Shown in pieces: positions 47,962 to 54,826 of a DNA stretch of 64,000 bases. Position numbers and translations under genes: made by a program. The notes beneath the pieces were generated by a model that worked only from the letters and a program-made list of their open reading frames with translations, was not told where the DNA came from and did no database searches. Numbering within the stretch: the stretch's first letter is position 1; each line of letters opens with the position of its first letter. The stretch comes from Pseudomonas brenneri (GTDB taxonomy: Bacteria > Pseudomonadota > Gammaproteobacteria > Pseudomonadales > Pseudomonadaceae), in the NCBI RefSeq assembly GCF_007858285.1, contig NZ_VFIL01000016.1, positions 1-64,000 of the forward strand. The letters are read 5' to 3'.

Positions 47962-47975
47962 TCAACCGTGTGGAG

Positions 47976-48572
47976 TCAGAATTTCAGGGTGGCCGTCTTG
48001 GCCGTGGCTTCAACACCCTGCTGGCCACTCGGGCCGATCAGTTGTACCTGAATTTTCAGGGTGGCGGGGAAGGTCTTGAAGATGTTCGCCAGGTCGAGGT
48101 TTTTCAGCGCAGCGGGGGTGGCGCAGGTGAACTGATAGTGGGCGTGGATTTCACTGTGATCATGGTCGTGGGCGGCAGCGCCTTTGCCATCGGTGGCGTG
48201 GTCATGATCGTCTTCTGGCTTGTCGCCAAACAGTGGGCTCTCAAGTTCCTGGGTGCTGACCACACAACCGGCGGCCTTCGGCAGGCTGAACAGCGCCAAG
48301 GGTTGTTCCAGTTGTTTGCGCACGGCAGCGACCTTGGCTTTGTCGGCGGCGGTAGTGGCCAGGTGTTCGAACCCCACCAGGTTCATCGCCGGGCTTTCCA
48401 GCTCCAGTTCCAGAGTCTTGGCATCGAGCACCGCATTCAGGCGGCCCACGCCATGTTCATGGGCGCCAAGGCTACCGTGTTCATGATCGTGGTCGTGATT
48501 GTGTTCGTCAGCGGCCTGGGCGATGGCCAGTGGCAGCAGGGCAAACGGCAAAGCGAGCAACAGGCGGCGCAT
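47976..48572 (-). CDS. DUF2796/ZrgA-like His-rich periplasmic protein
   Basis: The 198-residue product has a signal peptide (MRRLLLALPFALLPLAIAQA). A histidine-aspartate-rich mature start follows (DEHNHDHDHEHGSLGAHEHG), with a second His-rich stretch near the middle (DDHDHATDG, AAHDHDHSEIHAHY). Such patches bind zinc in ZnuA/ZrgA-type proteins. The ATG complement lies at 48570-48572; the longer reading has no support. It heads the zinc-linked group with an inverted repeat upstream at 48593-48612. Role in zinc uptake is inferred. Confidence 0.85.
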   Translation of the reverse strand: MRRLLLALPFALLPLAIAQAADEHNHDHDHEHGSLGAHEHGVGRLNAVLDAKTLELELESPAMNLVGFEHLATTAADKAKVAAVRKQLEQPLALFSLPKAAGCVVSTQELESPLFGDKPEDDHDHATDGKGAAAHDHDHSEIHAHYQFTCATPAALKNLDLANIFKTFPATLKIQVQLIGPSGQQGVEATAKTATLKF

Positions 48573-48592
48573 AGAAAGACTCCCGGGATGAG

Positions 48593-48612
48593 TGTTATGT
48601 GATCTTATAACA
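48593..48612 (-). promoter_or_regulatory. Possible Zur-like operator of the zinc-linked group
   Basis: TGTTAT at 48593-48598 and ATAACA at 48607-48612 form an inverted repeat 21 bases before the DUF2796 start codon. Another reading, CTTATA-AC-AATATC, fits the Zur half-sites GTTATA/TATAAC at 9 of 12 bases. The spacing is not the usual one, so this is only a candidate. Confidence 0.3.
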
Positions 48613-48700
48613 ATATCATTGAGAGTTTGACCGTCTGCTTGGCGTTGCGCAAGGCGCATGGGAGCATGCTCGTCAGAAAACTGCTGGAGGACGAGCAATG

Positions 48701-49051
48701 ATGCGAATTCGTGGAACCATCGGCGAGTTGCCCGTGGACTTGACCCTGGAGTTGGACGCGAGCGATTGGGCGCGGCTGGGCGCGCACCTGCAGGCGGTGG
48801 CGCCGGCGACGGACGAAGTGCCTGCCGCCCCGGCACCGGTCAATCAGGACGCTGACCTGTGGCAGGCCGCCCAGGACCTGCTGCGCGAGGCCGGGCAACT
48901 GAGCGGCCTGGAGTTGTCGGATCGCCTGGAAGGGCTGGCCGGCAACGCCCAGGCGGGCAAGCGCCTGTTGGTGCGCTTGCGTCACAGTGCCAAGGTGAAG
49001 GTGTCCAGCGGCGGGGATACGCCGCAGTACAGTTGGATCGGCAGCGATTAG
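48701..49051 (+). CDS. Small conserved-looking protein of unknown function
   Basis: I do not recognise this 116-residue product. It begins MRIRGTIGELPVDLTLELDASDWARL. A proline- and alanine-rich linker follows near 40-50, then a helical segment (DLWQAAQDLLREAGQLSGLELSDRLEGLAG) and a basic strand (RLLVRLRHSAKVKV). No signal peptide or membrane part is seen. It starts after GGAGG at an ATG-ATG pair, so 48698 or 48701 are equally possible. It is divergent from the zinc group, and its stop overlaps the end of the convergent cnoX-like gene by 4 bases. Confidence 0.75.
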   Translation: MRIRGTIGELPVDLTLELDASDWARLGAHLQAVAPATDEVPAAPAPVNQDADLWQAAQDLLREAGQLSGLELSDRLEGLAGNAQAGKRLLVRLRHSAKVKVSSGGDTPQYSWIGSD

Positions 49052-49920
49052 TACAGCGCAGCGAACAACTTGCGGCGATAGACCGTGACCAGCGGGTGGT
49101 CATTGCCGAGCAGTTCGAACACTTGCAGCAACGTCTTGTGTGGCAGGCCTTCGCTGTAGCTGCGGTTGCGGATAAACAACTTCAGCAAGCCTTCCAGCGC
49201 CGCGTCGTATTGCTGGCGGGCCAATTGCTGCACGGCCAACTGATACGCGGCGTCATCATCCTGCGGGTTTTGCGCCAGGTGGGCCTTGAGGTCAGCGGTA
49301 TCAGGCAGGTCAGCCGCCTGGCGCAGGAAAGTGATCTGCGCCTTGGCGCCGGCGAGGGCTGCCTTGTGCGCGTCGCTCTTGACCGCATCGAGCACGGTCT
49401 GCGCTTCACCCAGTTCGCCACGCTCGGCCAGGCAGCGAGCGTAGAGGATCAACGCTGCGGCGTTGGTGTTGTCTTCACCGAGCAAGGCCACCAGTACGGC
49501 CTCGGCCTCACTGATACGCCCCTCGGCAAACAGCGCCTGGGCCAGCTCCAGCGGGTCTTCGTCGGCGGGTGGTGGCAACTGCACATGGGGTTCCAGCAGC
49601 GCCCGGATCTCAGACTCCGGTTTCGCCCCGGCAAACCCATCCACCGGCTGGCCATCCTTGAACAGCACCACGGTCGGCAGGCTGCGAATGCCAAAGCGCG
49701 CAACGATATCCTGCTCGGCTTCGCAATCGACCTTGGCCAGCAGCAGTTCGCCCTGGTAACTCTCGGCAATCTGCGCCAGCAACGGCATCAACGCCTTGCA
49801 CGGCGCACACCAGTCGGCCCAGAAATCCACCAGCACGGGTTTGTGGAACGAATTCTCGATGACTGCCTGATCGAAGGTGGCGGTGGTGACATCGAAAATG
49901 TACGGCGTGGGCTCACTCAT
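49048..49920 (-). CDS. cnoX: CnoX/YbbN-type thioredoxin with TPR domain
   Basis: The 290-residue product joins an N-terminal thioredoxin domain with an intact WCAPC active site near residue 36 to a C-terminal helical TPR-type region (PADEDPLELAQALFAEGRISEAE onward). E. coli CnoX is a redox-aware chaperone partner of GroEL and has lost the first cysteine; the version here keeps both, so it could also reduce disulfides. The ATG complement lies at 49918-49920. It converges on the small gene at 48701 with a 4-base overlap. Confidence 0.85.
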   Translation of the reverse strand: MSEPTPYIFDVTTATFDQAVIENSFHKPVLVDFWADWCAPCKALMPLLAQIAESYQGELLLAKVDCEAEQDIVARFGIRSLPTVVLFKDGQPVDGFAGAKPESEIRALLEPHVQLPPPADEDPLELAQALFAEGRISEAEAVLVALLGEDNTNAAALILYARCLAERGELGEAQTVLDAVKSDAHKAALAGAKAQITFLRQAADLPDTADLKAHLAQNPQDDDAAYQLAVQQLARQQYDAALEGLLKLFIRNRSYSEGLPHKTLLQVFELLGNDHPLVTVYRRKLFAALY

Positions 49921-49992
49921 GGTGGTTCTCAATGACGCGTGGGATGGGGCAACTATAAAGACTGGCGGTCTCTATCGGAAGCCGCGCAAGGG

Positions 49993-50994
49993 TCAAGCGC
50001 GAGATACATGCCAAAAAGGGTCCTGATACCAGTCACGAAGGAACCCCATCGCTTTTAGGTTGAGGTTGGGAAAGTCGCTGATCAGGTGATAAAGGTGCTG
50101 GTCCCAGCGAGTACGGGGGCTGACCTGATACATCAGGTGGTTAAGTATGCAAAGTGTCGGAAAAGTGCGGGTATGGGATCCTGGCTGGAGGAGATGCTTT
50201 GGCCACGGGAAATTGGCTTTTCTGGGTAATTCGGGGCGAATGCCCGGTTGCCGATTCCACATCCGTGAGTGATGGGCGCACATATTTCGAACAGTGGTCA
50301 ACGTGTGAAGCCAGGACTGCATCAGTGGTGCGGGCAGTCCCAAGCGCCTGGCAATGGCTTTTTTATCCGCGTCCCTGGCCAGGCCTTTGTAGAGATGAGA
50401 GAGGTCACCCAGCGTCAATTCTTCCAGCATGGCCCCGCTCGGCATGAGAGATGGGTGATCGTAGGTAATTGGATAGTGGCGCGCGTAGCTTTCTTTGGCT
50501 CTTTGACGTTTGAGATGGTCTTTTCGGTTGCTGTCTGTGTGCAGTCGGTCGATGCGCAGGCATTCGCGTTCGTAGTCGCGTGCTGCCACAGACTGTTTGG
50601 TGTGTAGCGTTGCAAGCAGGCGCTGGTGGTCAAATGTCGGGTGAAAAGTCTGGCCGTCGATGTACCAATGGCTACCGTAGGTGGGGCCCATGTGATTACT
50701 GATGACTGCACGTGAGGCGATCTCGACCCGCTCAATAGCATCCATAACCAATAAGCGAAGACGTCGGTCGAAATCGTAGAGTCGTGCCAGTTGGTGAAAA
50801 TGGGTGCCAGCATGGAAGTGGTGGTCGATATCTTCCGGTTGTTGGAAGGGCCGCATATAGGGGCTTAATCGAAAGAAACTGACCGACTGCAGGAAGCACC
50901 GAGCGCCTGTTTCATCGTCAATTATCAAGCCCCGCGACTTGAGCAGTTCCAGCTGGGCCGGGACGTCAATGGCAGGCTTGTCGAACGCCTTCAT
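49993..50994 (-). CDS. Abi_2-family (AbiD/AbiF-type) HEPN abortive-infection protein
   Basis: The 333-residue product has the Abi_2 hallmarks: an N-terminal segment LELLKSRGLIIDD, a central RLYDFDRRLRLLVMDAIERVE at 71-91, and a C-terminal VRNMCAHHSRMWN with R236 and H241 in R-x4-H spacing, the RNase motif of HEPN proteins. These proteins act in phage defence by halting growth. The ATG at 50994 has no strong ribosome site. A structured RNA with a terminator ends 20 nt before it, which could limit expression. The gene is less GC-rich than its neighbours (50 and 58 % in two 60-base lines counted by hand, against 65 and 68 % in flanking genes) and stands alone, so it looks acquired. Activity is inferred. 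Confidence 0.85.
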   Translation of the reverse strand: MKAFDKPAIDVPAQLELLKSRGLIIDDETGARCFLQSVSFFRLSPYMRPFQQPEDIDHHFHAGTHFHQLARLYDFDRRLRLLVMDAIERVEIASRAVISNHMGPTYGSHWYIDGQTFHPTFDHQRLLATLHTKQSVAARDYERECLRIDRLHTDSNRKDHLKRQRAKESYARHYPITYDHPSLMPSGAMLEELTLGDLSHLYKGLARDADKKAIARRLGLPAPLMQSWLHTLTTVRNMCAHHSRMWNRQPGIRPELPRKANFPWPKHLLQPGSHTRTFPTLCILNHLMYQVSPRTRWDQHLYHLISDFPNLNLKAMGFLRDWYQDPFWHVSRA

Positions 50995-51014
50995 GCCGGA
51001 AAATCACCAGGCAT

Positions 51015-51127
51015 AAAAAACCCGCACAATTTGTGCTTGGTCGCTGGCGCAACCAGAGGCATGGCGGGTGTATTGCCACGCAGGCTATGCAACTGCCCAG
51101 GTTTTTGCAACGCCTTTGGAGAGGCGC
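51015..51127 (-). ncRNA. Candidate abiF-type structured RNA upstream of the Abi_2 gene
   Basis: On the minus strand, about 110 nt before the Abi_2 start fold into three hairpins: CGCCT/AGGCG (51126-51111), TGGTTGC-GCCA-GCGACCA (51055-51038), and GCACAA/TTGTGC (51036-51024). GGG and six U follow, 20 nt before the start codon. ACCCGC at 51069-51064 could also pair with GCGGGU at the end, giving a second closing stem that competes with the terminal hairpin. Rfam describes an abiF RNA motif near such Abi_2 genes; the match is inferred from place and shape. No clear promoter was found. Confidence 0.5.
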
Positions 51128-51153
51128 CGACCAGCGAAACCAGGAGGAAATGC

Positions 51154-51252
51154 ATGCCGATCGATCGTCCAGGCCGCGTGCAGGAGGACGGTATTTTCCA
51201 TGCCCTTGCGGCCGCTGTCTTAGCCACTCTATTGCTGAAGATTTATAACTAA
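51154..51252 (+). CDS. Possible 32-residue hydrophobic peptide gene
   Basis: An ATG at 51154 lies 6 bases after a perfect AGGAGG (51142-51147) and opens a 32-codon frame. The product MPIDRPGRVQEDGIF ends in a hydrophobic helix (HALAAAVLATLLLKIYN). It is antisense to the region upstream of the candidate RNA. No promoter is evident. It could be a chance frame or a small membrane peptide; I give it low weight. Confidence 0.25.
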   Translation: MPIDRPGRVQEDGIFHALAAAVLATLLLKIYN

Positions 51253-51257
51253 GGTGC

Positions 51258-51911
51258 CTAGCGCCGCGAATGGTACAGGCTCACCTTGCGAAACTCCCAA
51301 GGCTCCGCCAGGTCCGGCAGGGTCAGCGCTTCCAGGATCCCCAGCCGCTGGTAGTCCGGATGCTGGAAGTCGCGCACCCGCGAATCGGCGACCAACGCTT
51401 CTCGCCCGCGCGTGAGGAATTGATCCAGCAGCGGCAGGTTCGCCCGGTCGTACAGCACATCCGCCACCAGGATCAGGTCGAAACGATCGGCCTCGGCAAA
51501 GAAGTCCGCCGAATACCCCAGCGTCACGCCATTGAGTCCAGCATTTGCCCGGCAGGCGTCGAGTGCCAGCGGGTCCAGGTCACAGGCCACCACTTCCAGG
51601 GCGCCGGCCTTGGCGGCGGCAATCGCCGCAACGCCGGAGCCGGCGCCGAAATCCAGCACGCGCTTGCCCGCCACCCATTGCGGGTTGGCCGCCAGGTAGC
51701 GGGCCAGTGCCAGGCCGCTGGCCCAGCAGAAACTCCAATAGGGCGGCTCATGCAGGATGCGCCGGGTTTCCTCGGGGCTGAAGGCGCGGTCCATGTTGTC
51801 GGCGTCCAGCAGCCACAACGCCAGGTCGGTGCCGGGCAACGGGCAGGGCACCAGTTGTGCGTCGCCGATCAGTTCGCCCAAGGCCCGTTGCAGGTCCAGC
51901 GGTAGCGTCAT
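51258..51911 (-). CDS. Class I SAM-dependent methyltransferase (METTL20/ETFB-KMT-like)
   Basis: The 217-residue product has a Rossmann-type motif I RVLDFGAGSGVAAIAAA near residue 85, the preceding PPYWSFCWASG segment and a D-x-x-Y motif (ADVLYDRANL). The motifs place it in the seven-strand lysine methyltransferase group. Its target protein is unknown, though ETF-beta or a ribosomal protein is possible. Its start overlaps the stop of the YbaY-like gene by 4 bases. Confidence 0.8.
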   Translation of the reverse strand: MTLPLDLQRALGELIGDAQLVPCPLPGTDLALWLLDADNMDRAFSPEETRRILHEPPYWSFCWASGLALARYLAANPQWVAGKRVLDFGAGSGVAAIAAAKAGALEVVACDLDPLALDACRANAGLNGVTLGYSADFFAEADRFDLILVADVLYDRANLPLLDQFLTRGREALVADSRVRDFQHPDYQRLGILEALTLPDLAEPWEFRKVSLYHSRR

Positions 51912-52363
51912 GGTGCGCGGACGAGTTGCAAGGGCCCGGTGGTCTGGGTGATCGGTTGCTGGATGCGCACCGCCGGCAGATGCAGGATCAACTGCCCGGA
52001 CTGGCTGGCGCGGCCACGCAGCTCAACACGGGCGCCGGTCGGGAAGGCTTGTGGGTTGAAGCGCAGGCGGAAGTCCAACGGCTTGTTGTTGCCGATCAGC
52101 ACACTGCTGGCCAGCAATTGTTGCGGGCGGCTGCGCTCGTCGATCACCAGCAGCGCGAGCTCGACTTCGGCGCCGGCCGGCACGCCATTGAGGGTGCCGC
52201 TGACTTCACGCTGATAGGCGGGCAGTGGCCCGAGAGGCTCCTGGCCGGGGATTTTTTTCTCTTGTTGTGGCGTGGGTTGCGGTGCGGCCGGTTTTGGCGC
52301 TTCGCTGCTGCAGGCGACCAGAAAACTGAAAAGAGTGAGTAAAACCAGCGGTCGTAACGGCAT
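51908..52363 (-). CDS. YbaY-like lipoprotein
   Basis: The 151-residue product has a lipoprotein signal (MPLRPLVLLTLFSFLVAC, lipobox LVAC, then SSEAPKP). A proline-rich linker and a beta-sandwich-like domain follow, with LNGVPAGAEVELALLVIDE and ARVELRGRASQSGQLILHLPAV, typical of the YbaY/YscW family. The function is unknown. The ATG complement lies at 52361-52363; seven codons upstream is another, weaker, start. It is translationally coupled to the methyltransferase. Confidence 0.8.
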   Translation of the reverse strand: MPLRPLVLLTLFSFLVACSSEAPKPAAPQPTPQQEKKIPGQEPLGPLPAYQREVSGTLNGVPAGAEVELALLVIDERSRPQQLLASSVLIGNNKPLDFRLRFNPQAFPTGARVELRGRASQSGQLILHLPAVRIQQPITQTTGPLQLVRAP

Positions 52364-52502
52364 GTACGGCTCCAAAAAGGGCAAAAATCCGTGAACTAAA
52401 CATAAGAAACATAATAGTCAGCCTATATACCGTAAAGGCTATGGCTTGTCTTGCCACGGGGATGCGCTACCATGGCCCTCCCTTTTTTTGTTGCCTGCCA
52501 CC

Positions 52503-52967
52503 ATGCACTGTCCCTTCTGCGGTGCCAACGACACCAAGGTCATTGACTCGCGTCTGGTCGCCGAGGGCGATCAAGTGCGTCGCCGGCGTGAATGCCTGGC
52601 CTGCGGTGAACGTTTCACCACCTTCGAAACCGCCGAACTGGTACTGCCACGCCTGATCAAGTCCGACGGCAGCCGCCAGCCTTTCGACGAAGACAAACTG
52701 CGCGCCGGTATGCAGCGTGCCCTGGAAAAACGCCCGGTGAGTGTCGAGCGCCTGGAAGCGGCGCTGGTGCATATCAAGCACAAGCTGCGGGCGACCGGCG
52801 AGCGCGAGGTCAAGAGCCTGGTGGTGGGAGAACTGGTGATGGGCGAGCTGCAAAAGCTCGACGAAGTTGCCTACATTCGTTTCGCCTCGGTGTACCGACG
52901 CTTCCAGGACCTCAACGAGTTCCGCGAAGAGATCGACCGCCTGGCCCGTGAGCCGGTCAAAGAATGA
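52503..52967 (+). CDS. nrdR: Transcriptional repressor NrdR
   Basis: NrdR represses ribonucleotide reductase genes in response to dATP/ATP. The 154-residue product has the zinc ribbon CPFCGANDTKVIDSR...CLACGERFTTFE and then an ATP-cone domain (LPRLIKSDGSRQPFDEDKLRAGMQRALEKR). The ATG at 52503 opens directly on the first zinc cysteine pair. Its stop overlaps ribD by 4 bases, the common nrdR-ribD coupling. Confidence 0.97.
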   Translation: MHCPFCGANDTKVIDSRLVAEGDQVRRRRECLACGERFTTFETAELVLPRLIKSDGSRQPFDEDKLRAGMQRALEKRPVSVERLEAALVHIKHKLRATGEREVKSLVVGELVMGELQKLDEVAYIRFASVYRRFQDLNEFREEIDRLAREPVKE

Positions 52968-54100
52968 ACCCACCTTCTGCAGAACAGGCTGTGCTCGACG
53001 CCCATTACATGGCCCGCGCCCTCGAATTGGCGCGCAAGGGCCTGTACACCACCCACCCCAACCCACGGGTCGGCTGTGTGATTGTGCGTGATGGGCAGAT
53101 TGTCGGCGAAGGCTGGCACGAACGTACCGGCGAACCCCATGCCGAGCCCAATGCCTTGCGCGCCGCTGGCGATAAAGCCCGGGGTGCCACGGTGTACGTG
53201 ACCCTTGAACCGTGCAGCCATTATGGTCATACGCCACCCTGCGCCGATGCGCTGGTGACAGCCGGTGTGGCACGGGTGGTCGCGGGCATGCAGGACCCGA
53301 ACCCGGAAGTGGCCGGGCGTGGCATGCAGCGCCTGGCCCAGGCCGGGATCGAGGTGCTTAGCGGCGTACTGGAAAGCCAGGCGCGTGCGCTGAACCCCGG
53401 GTTCCTCAAGCGCATGGAGCACGGCCTGCCGTTTGTGCGGGTCAAGTTGGCGATGAGCCTGGATGGGCGCACCGCGATGGCCAGTGGTGAGAGCCAGTGG
53501 ATCACCGGCCCTGCCGCCCGCGCCGCCGTGCAGCGCCTGCGGGCCGAGGCCAGTGTGGTGCTGACCGGCGCCGATACCGTGCTGGCCGATGGTGCGCGCC
53601 TGACCGTGCGCGCCGCCGAGCTGGGCCTGGATCCGCAAACCACCGCTTTGGCGATGTCGCGCCCACCGCTGCGCGTGCTGATCGATGGCCGCCTGCGGGT
53701 GCCGCTCAACGCCCCGTTCTTCAAGGCCGGCCCGGCGCTGGTCATCACCTGCGTGACCCCGGAAAACCAGTTCCCCCGTGGCCCCGAATGCCTGGTGGTA
53801 CCGGGCGTCGACGGCCAGGTCGACCTGCGCTCGGCGCTGGTGGCCCTGGCGGCCCGTGGCGTCAACGAGGTGCTGGTGGAGGCCGGGCCAAGCCTGGCGG
53901 GCGCGTTTGCCCAGCAGGGGCTGGTGGACGAATACGTGATTTTCGTCGCCGGCAAGTTCCTGGGCTCCGCCGCTCGGCCTTTGCTGGACTGGCCGCTTGA
54001 GAAACTGGCCGATGCACCCCAACTCAAGATCACTGAAATGCGCGCTGTAGGCGACGACTGGCGAGTCACTGCCATCCCTGTGCCAGCAGCGAGCGTATAA
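52964..54100 (+). CDS. ribD: Bifunctional riboflavin deaminase/reductase RibD
   Basis: RibD deaminates and then reduces the pyrimidine intermediate of riboflavin synthesis. The 378-residue product has an N-terminal deaminase domain with the zinc site HAEPNAL and PCSHYGHTPPC, and a C-terminal reductase domain (VKLAMSLDGRTAMASGESQWITG and EVLVEAGPSLAGAF). It overlaps nrdR (ATGA) and leads ribE-ribBA-ribH-nusB-thiL. Confidence 0.97.
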   Translation: MNPPSAEQAVLDAHYMARALELARKGLYTTHPNPRVGCVIVRDGQIVGEGWHERTGEPHAEPNALRAAGDKARGATVYVTLEPCSHYGHTPPCADALVTAGVARVVAGMQDPNPEVAGRGMQRLAQAGIEVLSGVLESQARALNPGFLKRMEHGLPFVRVKLAMSLDGRTAMASGESQWITGPAARAAVQRLRAEASVVLTGADTVLADGARLTVRAAELGLDPQTTALAMSRPPLRVLIDGRLRVPLNAPFFKAGPALVITCVTPENQFPRGPECLVVPGVDGQVDLRSALVALAARGVNEVLVEAGPSLAGAFAQQGLVDEYVIFVAGKFLGSAARPLLDWPLEKLADAPQLKITEMRAVGDDWRVTAIPVPAASV

Positions 54101-54148
54101 TTCTGACCGGGTGCCCCAGGCGCCCGCACCGTTTTCCAGGAGAAGGCC

Positions 54149-54811
54149 ATGTTCACCGGCATTATCGAATCCATCGGCAGCATCCGCGCCATGACCCCCA
54201 AAGGCGGCGACGTGCGCCTGTTGGTTGAAACCGGCAAGCTCGACCTCGGCGACGTCAAGCTGGGCGACAGCATCGCCGTCAGTGGCGTGTGCCTGACCGT
54301 CATCGAACTGCCGGGCAATGGCTTTGCCGCCGACGTCAGCCGGGAAACCCTGGACTGCACGGCGATGAATGACCTTAAGGCCGGCAGCCCGGTCAACCTG
54401 GAAAAAGCCCTGACCCCGACCACCCGCCTGGGCGGCCACCTGGTCAGCGGCCATGTCGACGGCGTCGGCGAAGTAGTGGCACGCAGCGAAAACGCGCGAG
54501 CCGTGGAATTTCGCATCCGGGCACCGAAAGAACTGGCCAAGTACATCGCCCACAAAGGCTCGATCACCGTCGACGGCACCAGCCTGACCGTGAACGCCGT
54601 GAATGGCGCCGAATTCGAACTGACCATCATTCCCCACACCCTCAGCGAAACCATCATGGCCTCGTACCAGCCGGGTCGCCGGGTGAACCTGGAAGTGGAC
54701 TTGCTTGCCCGTTACCTGGAGCGCCTGTTGCTGGGCGATAAGGCCGCAGAGCCTGCAGCCGGTAACATCACCGAAAGTTTTCTGGCCGCTAACGGCTACC
54801 TGAAATCCTGA
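54149..54811 (+). CDS. ribE: Riboflavin synthase alpha subunit
   Basis: This enzyme dismutates two lumazine molecules to riboflavin. The 220-residue product has two repeated lumazine-binding halves. The first begins MFTGIIESIGSIRAM and ends with GDSIAVSGVCLTV, and the second has HLVSGHVDGVGEV and GSITVDGTSLTVNAV. It lies 48 bases after ribD. The lumazine substrate comes from RibH at 56009. Confidence 0.97.
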   Translation: MFTGIIESIGSIRAMTPKGGDVRLLVETGKLDLGDVKLGDSIAVSGVCLTVIELPGNGFAADVSRETLDCTAMNDLKAGSPVNLEKALTPTTRLGGHLVSGHVDGVGEVVARSENARAVEFRIRAPKELAKYIAHKGSITVDGTSLTVNAVNGAEFELTIIPHTLSETIMASYQPGRRVNLEVDLLARYLERLLLGDKAAEPAAGNITESFLAANGYLKS

Positions 54812-54826
54812 CCAAGGGGGTGCCGC

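Noticed and set aside
51031..51248. Two longer plus-strand frames covering the candidate RNA
   Set aside because: Their N-terminal parts have no start with a ribosome site; only the last 32 codons are kept as a weak candidate.
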